Assembly (NCBI RefSeq): GCF_024171815.1
Contig: NZ_JAMTCJ010000003.1
Location: 310,001-374,000, forward strand
From: Williamsia maris
GTDB taxonomy: Bacteria; Actinomycetota; Actinomycetes; Mycobacteriales; Mycobacteriaceae
DNA length: 64,000 bases
Direction of reading: 5' to 3'
Made by a program: the position numbers and the translations under genes
The notes under the pieces: generated by a model
The model's input: only the letters and a program-made list of their open reading frames with translations
Told to the model about the DNA's origin: nothing
Databases searched by the model: none
In this document: one piece after another, positions 1-9,915 of the stretch
How the letters are laid out: each line of letters opens with the position of its first letter
Position numbering within the stretch: the stretch's first letter is position 1

Positions 1-440
1 TGGCTCGCCAGCGCGACGACTCCGACGGTTTCCTCGTCGGGCGCGAGACGTTCGTCGGCATGCGTGACTTCTGGGGACCCAAGACCGACGACACGACGGG
101 AGTCACGGCACATCTCAACTCCGTGGCCAAATACGTTGTGTCGCAGACCATCGCCGATCCGGCATGGTCGAACACCGAGGTACTGTCCGGTCCGCTCACC
201 GACGACATCATTCGAATCAAGGAACAGCCCGGTGGCGACATCGTCTGCACCGGCAGCATCGGCCTGTGTCACGACCTGATCGCGTTGGGGCTCGTCGACG
301 AGTTCCGCCTCTTCGTGTACCCGTTCGCGCGCGGCAGCGGACGACGACTGTTCGACGGGACGCCACCGCGGCGTCTGCGGCTCGAGGAATCTGTTGCGTT
401 CCCCTCCGGCGTCACCCTCGTCCGCTATCGCGCGGTGTGA
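1..440 (+). CDS. RibD C-terminal/DHFR-like reductase family protein, 5' end outside window
   Basis: The frame is open from base 3, so the N-terminus lies before the window; 145 residues are visible. The first visible part contains DGFLVGRETFVGMRDFWG, the NADPH-binding strand-loop typical of the RibD C-terminal domain. The C-terminal part reads GDIVCTGSIGLCHDL and then GLVDEFRLFVYP, the usual end of this fold. Members reduce riboflavin-pathway intermediates or, more often in actinobacteria, have unknown substrates. It stands alone here, convergent with the minus-strand run that ends at 447, so context does not identify its substrate. Family assignment is firm; the specific reaction is unknown. 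Confidence 0.8.
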   Translation, partial: ARQRDDSDGFLVGRETFVGMRDFWGPKTDDTTGVTAHLNSVAKYVVSQTIADPAWSNTEVLSGPLTDDIIRIKEQPGGDIVCTGSIGLCHDLIALGLVDEFRLFVYPFARGSGRRLFDGTPPRRLRLEESVAFPSGVTLVRYRAV

Positions 441-446
441 GTCGAT

Positions 447-851
447 TCAGTCGGTGAGTTGCCGGGACAGTTCGACGCCCGACGACAGCACCAGGTGCAC
501 CATCGTCAGCAGCGCCGCGTCGCCGAGCGTCCCCGCCGGGAAGGTGTAGTGCTGCAACACATCCGTGGTGACCTCGGCCGACGAACGTTTGATCGACCCG
601 AAGCTCAGGTTCGTCGACAGCCGCTCGATGTCGGTGCGCAGCGCCTCGGTGTTCGGCAGGTCCCAGGCGAGCACCTGGGTCACCGAGAGCACGTCGAGGC
701 CCTCGCTCAGCGTCATCGCCTGGATCGCGGCCCGGGTGCCCTCGAACGCCAGGGTCAGCGAGGTCCCGTCGTCGCCCCGGGTGACGTCGGCGACCCCGTC
801 GAGCAGGCCGGCGGCCCGATCGATGAGATCGGTCGCGGGCGTGGCGGTCAT
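447..851 (-). CDS. small conserved protein, possibly YbjN/chaperone-like fold
   Basis: This 134-residue protein has no membrane segment or signal peptide. Its start ATG overlaps the uppS stop (ATGA, 848-851), so it is translated as the distal gene of the recO-uppS unit. M. tuberculosis has an uncharacterised small protein, Rv2360c, in the same place after uppS. The alternating alpha/beta pattern, and a C-terminal half starting [19 protein letters not shown], resemble YbjN or type III secretion chaperone-like domains, but I infer this from pattern only. No catalytic motif is visible. Function unknown. Confidence 0.75.
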   Translation of the reverse strand: MTATPATDLIDRAAGLLDGVADVTRGDDGTSLTLAFEGTRAAIQAMTLSEGLDVLSVTQVLAWDLPNTEALRTDIERLSTNLSFGSIKRSSAEVTTDVLQHYTFPAGTLGDAALLTMVHLVLSSGVELSRQLTD

Positions 852-1675
852 CGGGTCGTCCCGGGTTCGCCGACCCCACCGAAGCGACGGTCGCGGGAGG
901 CGTACTCCACACAGGCGGCCCACAGGTCGCGCCGATCGAAGTCGGGAAACAGCTTGTCCTGGTACACCATCTCGGCGTACGCGGACTGCCAGAGCAGGAA
1001 GTTCGAGATGCGACGCTCCCCCGAAGGGCGCAGGAACAGGTCGACGTCGGGCATGTCCGGCTCGTCGAGGTAGCGCGCGAAGGACGACTCGGTGACCCGT
1101 TCGGGATCGAGCTGACCGGCCGCGGCGCGACGCGCGATCTCCCGGGCGGCGTCGGCGATTTCGGCCCGCCCGCCGTAGTTGACGCACATGGTCAGGTTCA
1201 TCACCGTGTTGTCCCTCGTCAGCTCCTCGGCGATCTCGAGCTCCTTGATCACGCTGCGCCACAGGCGGGGTCGGCGTCCGGCCCACCGCACACGGACACC
1301 CATCTCGTGCATCTCGTCGCGGCGGCGGCGGATCACGTCCCGGTTGAAGCCCATCAGGAACTTCACCTCGTCGGGGCTGCGCGACCAGTTCTCGGTGGAG
1401 AACGCGTACGCCGACAGCCACGTGACGCCGAGCTCGATGCACCCCTCGACCGAGTCCATCAGCACGGCCTCGCCGCGCTTGTGGCCCTCGGTGCGGGGCA
1501 GTCCGCGGTCGGTGGCCCACCGTCCGTTGCCGTCCATCACCAGCGCGACGTGGCGCGGGATGAGCTCGGTCTGCAACAGCGGCGGCCGGGCACCGGACGG
1601 GTGCGGGTCGGGCGGCCGGATCACCCTGTCGGCGGCGGTCTCAGCGAGCCGCTTCGCGGGGCGACGTAGAGCCAT
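848..1675 (-). CDS. uppS: cis-prenyl (decaprenyl/undecaprenyl) diphosphate synthase
   Basis: UppS condenses isopentenyl diphosphate onto a short allylic diphosphate to make the long-chain polyprenyl carrier used for peptidoglycan and arabinogalactan assembly. The 275-residue protein shows the family motifs: VMDGNGRWA near residue 46 with the catalytic Asp48, FSTENWSR in the middle, and [15 protein letters not shown] near residue 215, which binds diphosphate and Mg. In mycobacteria the orthologue Rv2361c makes decaprenyl diphosphate, so C50 is the likely product. I chose the ATG at 1675 over the GTG one codon upstream because AGAGGA lies 8 nt before it. The start lies inside the end of recO, which indicates translational coupling. 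Confidence 0.95.
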   Translation of the reverse strand: MALRRPAKRLAETAADRVIRPPDPHPSGARPPLLQTELIPRHVALVMDGNGRWATDRGLPRTEGHKRGEAVLMDSVEGCIELGVTWLSAYAFSTENWSRSPDEVKFLMGFNRDVIRRRRDEMHEMGVRVRWAGRRPRLWRSVIKELEIAEELTRDNTVMNLTMCVNYGGRAEIADAAREIARRAAAGQLDPERVTESSFARYLDEPDMPDVDLFLRPSGERRISNFLLWQSAYAEMVYQDKLFPDFDRRDLWAACVEYASRDRRFGGVGEPGTTR

Positions 1676-2435
1676 CACGCATGTCCTCTCCCACTCGGTG
1701 CGGTGCCTCGCGTTCGATCAGGGGCAGCGTCCGCAGCTGCCGTTCGAGATGCCACTGCAGATGTGCGGCGGTGAGCCCGCTGCACTGACGGCGCAACGAA
1801 TCGCTCGCGTCGACGGTGTGCTCCCACTGACCACGGTAGAGCGCGTCCATGAGATCGAGTACGCCCGGCGACGGCGTCGCCGATCCGGGCGGACGGCAAT
1901 GCACACACACCGAACCGCCCGCCGCGACGTGGAAGGCCCGGTGCGGGCCGGGCGCCCCACAGCGCGCACACGAGGTGAGCGCGGGCATCCAGCCGGCGAA
2001 GTCCATGGCGCGCAACAGGAACGCGTCGAGCACCAGCTCGCGGGGCCGGGCGGCGTCGGCGATGGCGCGCAGTCCCCCGACGGTCAACTTGTGCAGCCGG
2101 TCGGCGGGCGCGCGCTCCTCGCCGGCGAGGCGCTCGGCCGTCTCGAGGATCGCGCAGGCGCTGGTGTAGCGGCCGTAGTCGGCGACGATGGGTGAGGCGA
2201 ATGCGTCGAGGCTCTCGACCTGGGTGACCACGTCGAGGTTGCGTCCGGGATAGAGCAGCACGTCGACGTGGGCGAACGGTTCGAGGCGGGCACCGAACTT
2301 GGATCGTGTCCGGCGCACCCCCTTGGCGACCGCGCGGACCAGCCCGTGCTGGTAGGTCAGGAGCGTGACGATGCGATCGGCCTCGCCCAGCTTGTGCTGG
2401 CGAACCACCACTGCCTGGTCCCGATACAACCTCAC
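1641..2435 (-). CDS. recO: DNA repair protein RecO
   Basis: RecO loads RecA onto SSB-coated single-stranded DNA together with RecR in recombinational repair. The 264-residue protein has the N-terminal OB fold starting [20 protein letters not shown], the helical middle, and a four-Cys zinc module (CARC, then CVHC about 20 residues later) in the C-terminal half. The GTG start at 2435 has GGAAGA about 9 nt upstream. The 3' end overlaps uppS by 35 nt on the same strand, the order seen in mycobacteria. Confidence 0.95.
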   Translation of the reverse strand: MRLYRDQAVVVRQHKLGEADRIVTLLTYQHGLVRAVAKGVRRTRSKFGARLEPFAHVDVLLYPGRNLDVVTQVESLDAFASPIVADYGRYTSACAILETAERLAGEERAPADRLHKLTVGGLRAIADAARPRELVLDAFLLRAMDFAGWMPALTSCARCGAPGPHRAFHVAAGGSVCVHCRPPGSATPSPGVLDLMDALYRGQWEHTVDASDSLRRQCSGLTAAHLQWHLERQLRTLPLIEREAPHRVGEDMRDGSTSPREAAR

Positions 2436-2459
2436 CTGGTCATTCTTCCACCCGCGAGG

Positions 2460-3860
2460 TCATCCGGGCGGCACCGACCCGCGCTCACCGGACGCGGCAC
2501 CGACCGGCTCGACGGCCTCGGTCGTCGGTGGTTGCGGGGCCCGCTGCCAGCCCTTGGCGTCGTAGAACCGCACCGCGATCGACCCCAGCACCAGGCCCAC
2601 CAGCAATCCGACCGAGGTCATCACCAGGGAATGCCCCAGTCCGGCCGAGAAATCCCCGCCGAAGTACAGGACCGACCGGACGCCCAGATAGATCTGACGC
2701 ATCGGTTCCACCTCGGCCAACCACGCGAACACCCGCGGACTGGCCTCCAGCGGCACCGCACCGCCGGACGAGGGCAGTCCGAGGATGACGAAGAAGATGA
2801 GGTTCACGATCATCCCGGCGGTGCCGAACAGCGCCATGATCGACGACGCCGTCACCCCGACCGCGGTGATCGCCAACGTCGAGTACATCCACAACGTGAA
2901 CGGCGCAGGGTTGTCCATACCGACCGCCGCGCACACCCCGATGTAGAGAGCGGACTGCACCATCGCGATCACGAACATGATCCACCACTTGGCCACGAGC
3001 GTTCCTCGGCGCGAGATGGGCAGCCGTGTGCGCCATCGGTACAGCGGGCCGATCTCGATGGGGATGAAGCCGAGCATGCCGTCGACCAGGGAGTGCACGA
3101 TCAGGGCACCGGTGAACCCGGCGAGGACCAGCAGGATCGTGAAGTAGAACGCCGACAACCCGTTCGCCGCGCCGCCCGGGAGCGGTTCGGCGTCGGACAC
3201 CGCGAACACCACGGGCGCGGCGAACGCGTAGGACGCCAGGCCGACGAACGGGACGTCGTTCTGGGCCAGTCGGTCTCGGACGGTCTTCGTGAGTTGCGCG
3301 CCGAACCGTTCGTTGACCGAGGTCTTGATCCGATCCACGGCGGTGGTCAACACCGACGAGGCGAACGTGCCGGAGCGTCGGTTGGTCAGCACCTCGACCG
3401 TCGGCGGTGACGGGGTCGCGTTGCCGACGACGGAACCGGCGAGATCGATGGCCGACTGCGAGAAGTCGGCCGGGATGATGATCACGCCGAACGTCTGGGC
3501 CGAGGCGAGACGGTCCAGTGCCGTCCCGCGATCGTGCAGGCTCAGCTTCAGGCCGCTGTCACGCGTACCGTCGAGCACTCCCTGCGCGACCTCGTTGCCG
3601 AATTCCGCACGTGGCGCGTTCGCACCCTGGGAAGCGCCCGTGTCCTCCACGACGAGGTCGACCGAGAAGTCGTGCAGGTGCTTCTCGGTGTCGACGATCG
3701 CACCCATGTACATCGCGGCGAGCAGACACATGATGCCGACCACCGCCGCGATCGGGGCGACCCAGAAACGCGGGGTCGACAGCAGCGCCCGGACCGCGTG
3801 GGTCGAGGTCCCCATCGGTTCCGGTTCCGCGCCCTCGGGCTTCTCGTGCGCGCCCGACAC
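2460..3860 (-). CDS. YhgE/Pip-like (DUF3533/ABC-2-type) membrane protein
   Basis: About 466 residues. One membrane segment near residues 30-50 (FWVAPIAAVVGIMCLLAAMYMGAIVD) is followed by a roughly 190-residue extracytoplasmic region. Five or so further membrane segments fill the C-terminal half, and the tail is short and Pro-rich. This is the YhgE/Pip and DUF3533 layout; relatives act as phage receptors, secretion helpers or ABC-2-type exporters, and the substrate here is unknown. The GTG at 3860 is the favoured start because it sits 4 nt after the era stop; an ATG at 3815 just before the first helix is the alternative. M. tuberculosis has a different gene (amiA2) between recO and era, so this is a local difference from its gene order. 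Confidence 0.75.
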   Translation of the reverse strand: MSGAHEKPEGAEPEPMGTSTHAVRALLSTPRFWVAPIAAVVGIMCLLAAMYMGAIVDTEKHLHDFSVDLVVEDTGASQGANAPRAEFGNEVAQGVLDGTRDSGLKLSLHDRGTALDRLASAQTFGVIIIPADFSQSAIDLAGSVVGNATPSPPTVEVLTNRRSGTFASSVLTTAVDRIKTSVNERFGAQLTKTVRDRLAQNDVPFVGLASYAFAAPVVFAVSDAEPLPGGAANGLSAFYFTILLVLAGFTGALIVHSLVDGMLGFIPIEIGPLYRWRTRLPISRRGTLVAKWWIMFVIAMVQSALYIGVCAAVGMDNPAPFTLWMYSTLAITAVGVTASSIMALFGTAGMIVNLIFFVILGLPSSGGAVPLEASPRVFAWLAEVEPMRQIYLGVRSVLYFGGDFSAGLGHSLVMTSVGLLVGLVLGSIAVRFYDAKGWQRAPQPPTTEAVEPVGAASGERGSVPPG

Positions 3861-3864
3861 CGCC

Positions 3865-4803
3865 CTAGAACCCCATCTTCCGGAGCTGTTTGGGGTCACG
3901 CTGCCAGTCCTTGGCCACCTTGACGTGCAGCTCCAGGTAGACCCGCATACCGAGCAACCGCTCTATCTGGCCGCGGGCGGCGATGCCGACCTCCTTGAGC
4001 CGAGCGCCCTTCTTGCCGATGATGATGCCCTTCTGGCTGTCACGTTCGACGTAGAGGATCGCGTGGACGTCGACCATCGGTGCCTGGTTCTCGGGGCGGC
4101 CCTCGCGCGGGATGACCTCCTCGATGACCACGGCCAGCGAGTGTGGGAGCTCGTCGCGGACACCCTCGAGCGCGGCCTCCCGGATGAACTCGGCCATCAG
4201 GACCTGCTCGGGTTCGTCGGTGAGTTCGCCGTCGGGGTAGAACGCCGGTCCCGTCTCCATCAGCCCGACCAGGACGTCGGTCAGGACCTCCAGCTGCTCA
4301 CCGGAGGTCGCCGACACCGGGACCACCTCGCGCTCACCGCCGAGGAGTGCCGACAGCGCGAGGAGCTGCTTGGCCACCCGGTCGGGGGTGACGCGGTCGA
4401 TCTTGGTGACGATGCCGAACAGCGTCGTCTTGGGCGCCATCCGGGTCACCTGGTCGACGATCCACCGGTCGCCGGGGCCGATCGCCTCGTCGGCGGGGAT
4501 GCAGATGCCGATGGCGTCGACCTCGGAGTAGGTGTCGCGGACCAGGTCGTTGAGGCGCTGACCGAGCAACGTCCGGGGCCGGTGCAGTCCGGGGGTGTCG
4601 ACCAGGATGAGCTGCGCGTCATCACGATTGACGATGCCGCGGATGGTGTGGCGGGTGGTCTGCGGACGGTTCGACGTGATCGCGATCTTCTCGCCGACCA
4701 GTGCGTTGGTCAACGTCGACTTACCGGTGTTGGGCCGGCCGACGAAGCACACGAAACCCGAGCGGAACGTGTCGGAGCCGGTGTTGTTGCGTGGGTCGGT
4801 CAC
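3865..4803 (-). CDS. era: GTPase Era
   Basis: Era is an essential GTPase that binds the 3' end of 16S rRNA during 30S maturation. The 312 residues show the G1 loop GRPNTGKST near residue 22, the switch region with TTRHT, the DTPG G3 motif and TKID as G4. The C-terminal KH domain carries GIIIGKKGARLKEVG. The start overlaps the stop of the upstream gene (ATGA, 4800-4803). The neighbours ybeY, phoH and the CBS protein form the conserved ribosome-maturation block. Confidence 0.97.
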   Translation of the reverse strand: MTDPRNNTGSDTFRSGFVCFVGRPNTGKSTLTNALVGEKIAITSNRPQTTRHTIRGIVNRDDAQLILVDTPGLHRPRTLLGQRLNDLVRDTYSEVDAIGICIPADEAIGPGDRWIVDQVTRMAPKTTLFGIVTKIDRVTPDRVAKQLLALSALLGGEREVVPVSATSGEQLEVLTDVLVGLMETGPAFYPDGELTDEPEQVLMAEFIREAALEGVRDELPHSLAVVIEEVIPREGRPENQAPMVDVHAILYVERDSQKGIIIGKKGARLKEVGIAARGQIERLLGMRVYLELHVKVAKDWQRDPKQLRKMGF

Positions 4804-5204
4804 GCGGGGGCACCGTTGCGCGTCAGCCGCAGGGACTCGCGACCGGATCGGTCGGTGACGATCACCGTGACGTCGGCACCGAGATCACCGGCGGCGGCCA
4901 GACCGGGGTCGGTGGCGTCGCCGGCGAGGAGTACCGCGGCCTCGAGTCCGGTCGCACCGCTCGATGCGGCGACGGCCACCGCGACCTGCAGAGCCGACAG
5001 CGACAGCGCCGGCAGCGACACCGGCGCGGCGGCGTAGGTGCGGCCGTCGGTGTCGCGGACCGCTGCCGCCTGTGTCGCCTCGACGCGGCCCATCGCACCG
5101 CGCGCGAGGACGACGAGCTTCGCGTCCTCGGCGTCGAGGTCGTCCGGGCCGGTGACCGCGGTCCACCCCTCGGGCAGGACCAGCTGGTCAGATGGGGTGC
5201 TCAC
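4800..5204 (-). CDS. cytidine deaminase-fold protein lacking the catalytic zinc site
   Basis: This 134-residue protein lies between the CBS protein and era, where mycobacteria carry the deaminase-like Rv2365c. Its order of elements matches small cytidine deaminases: an opening helix with [12 protein letters not shown], then [18 protein letters not shown], then a helix with LQVAVAVAA. The zinc-binding Cys/His-Ala-Glu and PCxxC motifs are absent, and the protein contains no cysteine at all. I infer a non-catalytic member kept for a binding or structural role. Both ends overlap neighbours by ATGA, so it is tightly co-translated with era. Confidence 0.75.
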   Translation of the reverse strand: MSTPSDQLVLPEGWTAVTGPDDLDAEDAKLVVLARGAMGRVEATQAAAVRDTDGRTYAAAPVSLPALSLSALQVAVAVAASSGATGLEAAVLLAGDATDPGLAAAGDLGADVTVIVTDRSGRESLRLTRNGAPA

Positions 5205-6589
5205 GAGATTCCTTCCGTCGCACGTCGCGATGCCGACCTGGTGTCGGTGTCGGTGTCGTCGGGTTCGACGACATCGGGTGCGGACTGATCCTCCTCCGGA
5301 TCGTCGACGTGCTCGCGCTCGACCACCACCGAGGTGATGCGCAGACGGCCCTGCCGGTTCGGTCCCCCCTCGGCGACGAACTGCAGTCCGTGGGAGACGA
5401 CGTGTGATCCGGGCAGCGGGACCCGGCCGAGTCCGAGCCCGACCAACCCACCGACGGTGTCGACGTCGTCCTCGTCGATCTCGACGTCGAACAGCTCGCC
5501 GAGGTCCTCGATGGGCAGCCGCGACGAGACCCGGTAGCGGTCGTCACCGAGGTCCTCGATCGGCGACCCCTCGTCGGTGTCGTACTCGTCGTTGATCTCG
5601 CCGACGATCTCCTCGAGCACGTCCTCGATGGTCACCAACCCGGCGATGCCGCCGTACTCGTCGACCAGCAACGCCATGTGGTTGCGCATCCGCTGCATGT
5701 CGGCCAGCACCCGGTCGAGGGGTTTGGAGTCGGGGATGAACTCGGCGGGGCGCATCAACTCGACCACCCCGACGCGACGGGCGGCGGATTCGGAGTCGGG
5801 CGCCGAGGTCGGCAGGGTGCGCTGCACCAGGTCCTTGAGGTAGACGACACCGACGATGTCGTCGGGGTTCTCGCCGATCACCGGGATCCGCGAATGACCG
5901 GACCGCACGGCCAGACTCGTGGCCTGCGCGACGGTCTTGTCCGACTCGATCCAGATCATCTCCGGGCGGGGCACCATCACCTCGCGGGCCGAGGTGTCGC
6001 CGAGGTCGAACACCGACTGGATCATCCGGCGCTCGCCGGCGTCGACGACGCCGCGCGCCTCGGCCATGTCGACGAGTTCGCGCAGCTCCACCTCCGTCGC
6101 GAAGGGGCCGTTGCGATAGCCCTTACCGGGCGTGATGGCGTTACCGAGCAGGATCAGCAGGCGGGTGATCGGGCGGATCAGGAACCCGAGCGCCTGTAGC
6201 AGCACGGCCGAGGTCAGAGCGATCGAGTACGCGTTCTGTCGCCCCAGCGTCCGGGGGCCGACACCGACCATCACGTAGCTGACGAAGGCCATCACGACGA
6301 CCACGAGGACGACCGCCGAGAACGTGCTGAGCACGTCGAGGGTCACCACGGCGACCAGCGCGGTCGCGGTGATCTCGCAGATGATGCGCATCAGAACGGT
6401 CAGACCGACGTAGGTGGCACGGTCGACGAGGACGGCGCGCAGACGCACCGCACCCGCGCGGTCCTCGCGGATCATGTCGTCGACGCGGGCGGCCGACACG
6501 GTCAGCAGTGCGGTGTCGATGGCGGCGAACAGTCCTCCGAGCGGGATCAGCGCGATCGCGAGGAGGAGGAGCCACACCTGGGCAGGCAC
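5201..6589 (-). CDS. CNNM/CorC-HlyC family membrane protein with CBS pair
   Basis: 462 residues. The DUF21/CNNM domain fills about residues 1-190 with four hydrophobic segments, the first being [19 protein letters not shown]. Two CBS domains follow at about 205-330 (one begins [12 protein letters not shown] and the other contains [20 protein letters not shown]). The end is a CorC_HlyC domain near 350-430. Relatives are linked to Mg or Co efflux or homeostasis with CBS domains sensing nucleotides. The tail after residue 430 is acidic and threonine-rich. It starts with GTG 6 nt after ybeY, and its stop overlaps the next gene by ATGA. Transported ion is not shown by sequence. Confidence 0.88.
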   Translation of the reverse strand: MPAQVWLLLLAIALIPLGGLFAAIDTALLTVSAARVDDMIREDRAGAVRLRAVLVDRATYVGLTVLMRIICEITATALVAVVTLDVLSTFSAVVLVVVVMAFVSYVMVGVGPRTLGRQNAYSIALTSAVLLQALGFLIRPITRLLILLGNAITPGKGYRNGPFATEVELRELVDMAEARGVVDAGERRMIQSVFDLGDTSAREVMVPRPEMIWIESDKTVAQATSLAVRSGHSRIPVIGENPDDIVGVVYLKDLVQRTLPTSAPDSESAARRVGVVELMRPAEFIPDSKPLDRVLADMQRMRNHMALLVDEYGGIAGLVTIEDVLEEIVGEINDEYDTDEGSPIEDLGDDRYRVSSRLPIEDLGELFDVEIDEDDVDTVGGLVGLGLGRVPLPGSHVVSHGLQFVAEGGPNRQGRLRITSVVVEREHVDDPEEDQSAPDVVEPDDTDTDTRSASRRATEGIS

Positions 6590-6595
6590 CGGTGC

Positions 6596-7141
6596 TCAGC
6601 GCTCCCGGGGTTCGGGGGTGAAACCGATCCGGTCCAGCAGGGTCGCGTCCCGCGCCTCCTGGCGCATCCGGCGTTCCTGCTCGCGGCGGCGGGCGTACCA
6701 GGAGTCGATGATCTGGCCCTGCAGCCCGAACATCTCCTTCTCCTCGTCCGGCTCGGCGTGGTCGAACCCGAGCAGGTGCAGGACACCGTGCACGGTGAGC
6801 ACCGCCAGTTCGTGTTCGACCGAATGTCGTGCGGTGGCGGCCTGGGCCGCGGCGAACTCGGGGCACAGCACGATGTCGCCGAGCATCGCCGGTCCCGGGT
6901 CGGGGGTGTCCGGGCGTCCGCCCGGGGTGAGCTCGTCCATCGGGAAGCTCATCACGTCGGTGGGACCGGGCAGGTCCATCCACCGCATGTGCAGCTCGGC
7001 CATCGTCTCGTTGTCGACGAGGACCATCGACAGCTCGGCGCCGGGATGGACGTCCATCTCGCCGAGGGCGAAGTCGGCGACATCGACCAACATGTCCTCG
7101 GGGACGTCGACACCCGATTCGTTGGACACCTCGATGCTCAC
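6596..7141 (-). CDS. ybeY: endoribonuclease YbeY
   Basis: YbeY is a zinc-dependent RNase needed for 16S rRNA 3'-end processing and 70S quality control. The 181-residue protein carries the signature [11 protein letters not shown] (H-x3-H-x5-H zinc site) near residue 112, with MSFPMDE upstream. The C-terminal tail is longer and more Arg-rich than in E. coli, as is common in actinobacteria. Its GTG start overlaps the phoH stop (GTGA, 7138-7141), so phoH and ybeY are translationally coupled. Confidence 0.95.
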   Translation of the reverse strand: MSIEVSNESGVDVPEDMLVDVADFALGEMDVHPGAELSMVLVDNETMAELHMRWMDLPGPTDVMSFPMDELTPGGRPDTPDPGPAMLGDIVLCPEFAAAQAATARHSVEHELAVLTVHGVLHLLGFDHAEPDEEKEMFGLQGQIIDSWYARRREQERRMRQEARDATLLDRIGFTPEPRER

Positions 7142-8202
7142 GAGCGCCGTCCACCGCCTGCCGACCGCCGTGTCGATCCGGCGACCCGGTCGATCGCCTG
7201 CGACTCCTCGAACTTGCCGTAGGCGTCGACGATGTCGGCGACCAGGCGGTGTCGGACGACGTCCGCGCTGGTCAGCGTCGCGAAGTGGATGTCATCGATA
7301 CCGGTCAGGATGCGGCTCGCCGCACGCAGGCCGCTCTCCGAACCGCCGGGGAGATCGACCTGGGTGACGTCGCCGGTGACCACGATCTGCGACCCGAACC
7401 CGAGTCGGGTCAGGAACATCTTCATCTGTTCGCCGGTGGTGTTCTGCGCCTCGTCGAGGATGATGAACGCGTCGTTGAGGGTGCGACCGCGCATGTAGGC
7501 GAGCGGGGCCACCTCGATAACGCCCGCGGCCATCAGCTTCGGGATCGAATCGGGGTCCATCATGTCGTGCAGCGCGTCGTGCAGCGGACGCAGATACGGG
7601 TCGATCTTCTCGTGCAGCGTGCCCGGCAGGAAGCCAAGCCGCTCGCCCGCCTCGACCGCGGGCCGCGTGAGGATGATCCGGCTGACGGCCTTGGCCTGCA
7701 GCGCCTGGACGGCCTTGGCCATGGCCAGGTAGGTCTTGCCGGTACCCGCCGGTCCCATGCCGAAGACGATGGTGTTGACGTCGATCGCGTCGACATAGCG
7801 CTTCTGGTTCAGCGTCTTGGGCCGGATCGTCTTGCCGCGGCGGGAGATGATGTCGAGGCTGAGCACCTCCGCGGGCGACTCCTCCGAACCGTCGGTGAGC
7901 ATCGACACGCTCTGCTTGACGAGATCGGGGGTCAGCGGGGTGCCGGCCCGGACGACCGAGACCAGTTCGGCGACAACGCGTTCGGCGGTCGCCACGTCGG
8001 GCGGGGTGCCGGTGAGCGTGACCATGTTGCCGCGGACGTGGATGTCGGCGGTGAGCAGGGACTCCAGAGTGCGCAGGTTCGCGTCCCGGGCGCCGAGCAG
8101 ACCGAAGATGACGTCTGGGGAGACCTCCATGCCCGATTCCACCCGAGCCGGTCCCCGGGCGGTACTGGCGCCGGAGTCGCCGGCTGTGCTCGCGTCAGTC
8201 AC
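7138..8202 (-). CDS. phoH: PhoH-like ATPase (YbeZ type)
   Basis: PhoH/YbeZ proteins are cytoplasmic P-loop ATPases or RNA helicase-like proteins that work with YbeY. About 354 residues: an N-terminal KH-like part ([15 protein letters not shown]), then the PhoH domain with Walker A GPAGTGKT, the segment [15 protein letters not shown], and Walker [12 protein letters not shown]. The frame is open to a GTG at 8220. I prefer the GTG at 8202 because GGGAG lies upstream of it and because the resulting 24-residue lead matches the mycobacterial orthologue Rv2368c. A TTG at 8205 is also possible. Confidence 0.92.
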   Translation of the reverse strand: MTDASTAGDSGASTARGPARVESGMEVSPDVIFGLLGARDANLRTLESLLTADIHVRGNMVTLTGTPPDVATAERVVAELVSVVRAGTPLTPDLVKQSVSMLTDGSEESPAEVLSLDIISRRGKTIRPKTLNQKRYVDAIDVNTIVFGMGPAGTGKTYLAMAKAVQALQAKAVSRIILTRPAVEAGERLGFLPGTLHEKIDPYLRPLHDALHDMMDPDSIPKLMAAGVIEVAPLAYMRGRTLNDAFIILDEAQNTTGEQMKMFLTRLGFGSQIVVTGDVTQVDLPGGSESGLRAASRILTGIDDIHFATLTSADVVRHRLVADIVDAYGKFEESQAIDRVAGSTRRSAGGGRRS

Positions 8203-8320
8203 CAAGCGTTTGTCTCCCACATCGTCGATGGCGGCCGCGTCAGCTCCCTGAGCACGGCATAGACCACGAGTCTACTGCCATCGGCGGTCACAACTCGATG
8301 TGATATCCCCGCCGACGGCC

Positions 8321-9136
8321 TCAGATGCCCAGACGGCGCAGCGTCTCGCGGTGGCAGCGGCTCGTCGGGTCGACGAACGCCTCGTGCCCCTCGCCCATCA
8401 CCGTCACGAGCTCGACGGACTGACCGTTGGCGCGAACCCGCTCGACGTAGGACCTGCTCATCTCCAGCGGGACCGAGACATCGAGGTCGCCCTGGACCAC
8501 GACGACGTGCGCGGGGATCACCGGCAGGTAGACCGGCGAGGCGTCGCGGTAGCGGTGCGGGGTCTCGGCGTAGCTCGCGCCGATGAAGGCCGCGAGGGCG
8601 ACGTGGCCGTTCTGTCCCACCTCGACGAGGTCGGTCGCCGGCGCCTGCACCACGATCGTGGTGATGGTCGCCTTCGGGGTCTTCGCACCCAACCGGCCGA
8701 CCGCCCACAGCGCGAGCTGACCACCCGCGGAGTGCCCGATCACCGACACGTGCGCGAAGTCCGCGCGACGCGCGATCTCGGGGGGAAGGGCCGCACGGAC
8801 GGGACCGTCGAGCGCCAGGATGCCGTTGGCGACGTCGTATCCGGTGCGCGGCCATCCGCCGCCCTCCTCACCGACCCGTCGGTACTCGACGTTCCAGACG
8901 ATGGCGCCGCGCTCGGCGAGGTTGCGGGCCACCGGCGTCTCGACGATGAGCTCGAAATCGGTGGACCAGTAGCCGCCGTGGACGATGACCACGACCGGGA
9001 TGGGGTGCGCCTCGTCATCGGGACGCGCGGGCGGCAACACCGGTAGATAGAGGTGCCCGAACTGCGAGTCGGCCTCGCCGTAGTCGACCTTGAGTCGCTT
9101 CACCGCTGCTCTCGTCCCGACACTGTTCGCGGTCAC
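8321..9136 (-). CDS. alpha/beta hydrolase (esterase/BD-FAE-like)
   Basis: 271 residues with the HGG oxyanion motif (VVVIVHGGYWS) near residue 50, the nucleophile elbow GHSAGG (Ser in VIGHSAGGQLALW) in the middle, an Asp candidate in VVQGDLDVSVPLEM, and His in MGEGHEAFVDP. This order fits the carboxylesterase/kynurenine formamidase-like branch. No signal peptide is evident, so it is probably cytoplasmic. The GTG start overlaps the rsmE stop (GTGA, 9133-9136). Substrate unknown. Confidence 0.85.
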   Translation of the reverse strand: MTANSVGTRAAVKRLKVDYGEADSQFGHLYLPVLPPARPDDEAHPIPVVVIVHGGYWSTDFELIVETPVARNLAERGAIVWNVEYRRVGEEGGGWPRTGYDVANGILALDGPVRAALPPEIARRADFAHVSVIGHSAGGQLALWAVGRLGAKTPKATITTIVVQAPATDLVEVGQNGHVALAAFIGASYAETPHRYRDASPVYLPVIPAHVVVVQGDLDVSVPLEMSRSYVERVRANGQSVELVTVMGEGHEAFVDPTSRCHRETLRRLGI

Positions 9137-9888
9137 CGCACGGCCCACCGGGCGGTGAGCGCACCGATCGCCCCCAGTGCGACCGCGGCGGCGGTGGAGG
9201 TGCGCAGCACCTCGGGACCGAGGACCACCGGACGCGCGCCCAGCGCGCCGAAATCGTCCAGCTCACCCGGGTCGACGCCGCCCTCGGGGCCGACCACGAG
9301 CAGCACCTCAGTCGCGTCGCGCAGTGGTAGATCCGCGAGTGATTCCCGACCGTCCTCGTGCAACACCGCCACCACACCTCCACGCTCGATCACATCAGTG
9401 ATCATCAATCGCACAGACGCTGTGCTCGCCAATCCTTCGACGAGTGGAACATACGCCCGGCGGCTCTGCTTCGCAGCGGTCGCGGCGGCCGAGCGCCATT
9501 TGCGCAGCCCCTTCTCCTCACGCGGGCCGACCCACCGGGTCACGCCGCGCGCGCTCTGCCAGGCGACGATGCGGTCGACCCCCGCCTCGGTGGCCAGTTC
9601 GACGGCGAGCTCGGAACGGTCGGACTTCGGGACCGCCTGGACCACGGTGACCGTCGGCGTCGGGCGGACGTGGGTGCGGCGCTCGACGACGGTGGCGCGG
9701 AGGCGGTCCTTGGACAGGGTCGCGGCGACCTCGCAGGTCGCCACGGTGCCCGCGCCGTCACCGAGCATGATGCGGTCGCCGGCGGCGATGCGCGTCACGG
9801 TCACCGCGTGGTGGCCCTCGGTCCCTGCCAGTTCGGCGAGCCCGCCCACCGGCGGCACCTCGTCGATCCAGAACAGCGGCGGGGTCAT
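9133..9888 (-). CDS. rsmE: 16S rRNA (uracil1498-N3)-methyltransferase
   Basis: RsmE methylates U1498 of 16S rRNA in the 30S subunit. The 251-residue protein has an N-terminal PUA-like region (GTEGHHAVTVTRIAAGD) and a C-terminal SPOUT knot with LLVVGPEGGVDPGEL, then LGPEVLRTSTAAAVALG, the SAM-binding knot typical of RsmE. It lies 27 nt downstream of dnaJ, as in mycobacteria, so the two are likely co-transcribed. Confidence 0.95.
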   Translation of the reverse strand: MTPPLFWIDEVPPVGGLAELAGTEGHHAVTVTRIAAGDRIMLGDGAGTVATCEVAATLSKDRLRATVVERRTHVRPTPTVTVVQAVPKSDRSELAVELATEAGVDRIVAWQSARGVTRWVGPREEKGLRKWRSAAATAAKQSRRAYVPLVEGLASTASVRLMITDVIERGGVVAVLHEDGRESLADLPLRDATEVLLVVGPEGGVDPGELDDFGALGARPVVLGPEVLRTSTAAAVALGAIGALTARWAVR

Positions 9889-9915
9889 CGGCGACGAGGT
9901 GACATGGGCGTGGGC

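Noticed and set aside
3289-5037. 582-codon open frame on the plus strand
   Set aside because: Antisense of the YhgE-like gene, era and the deaminase-fold gene; composition is not protein-like and the opposite strand has clear genes.
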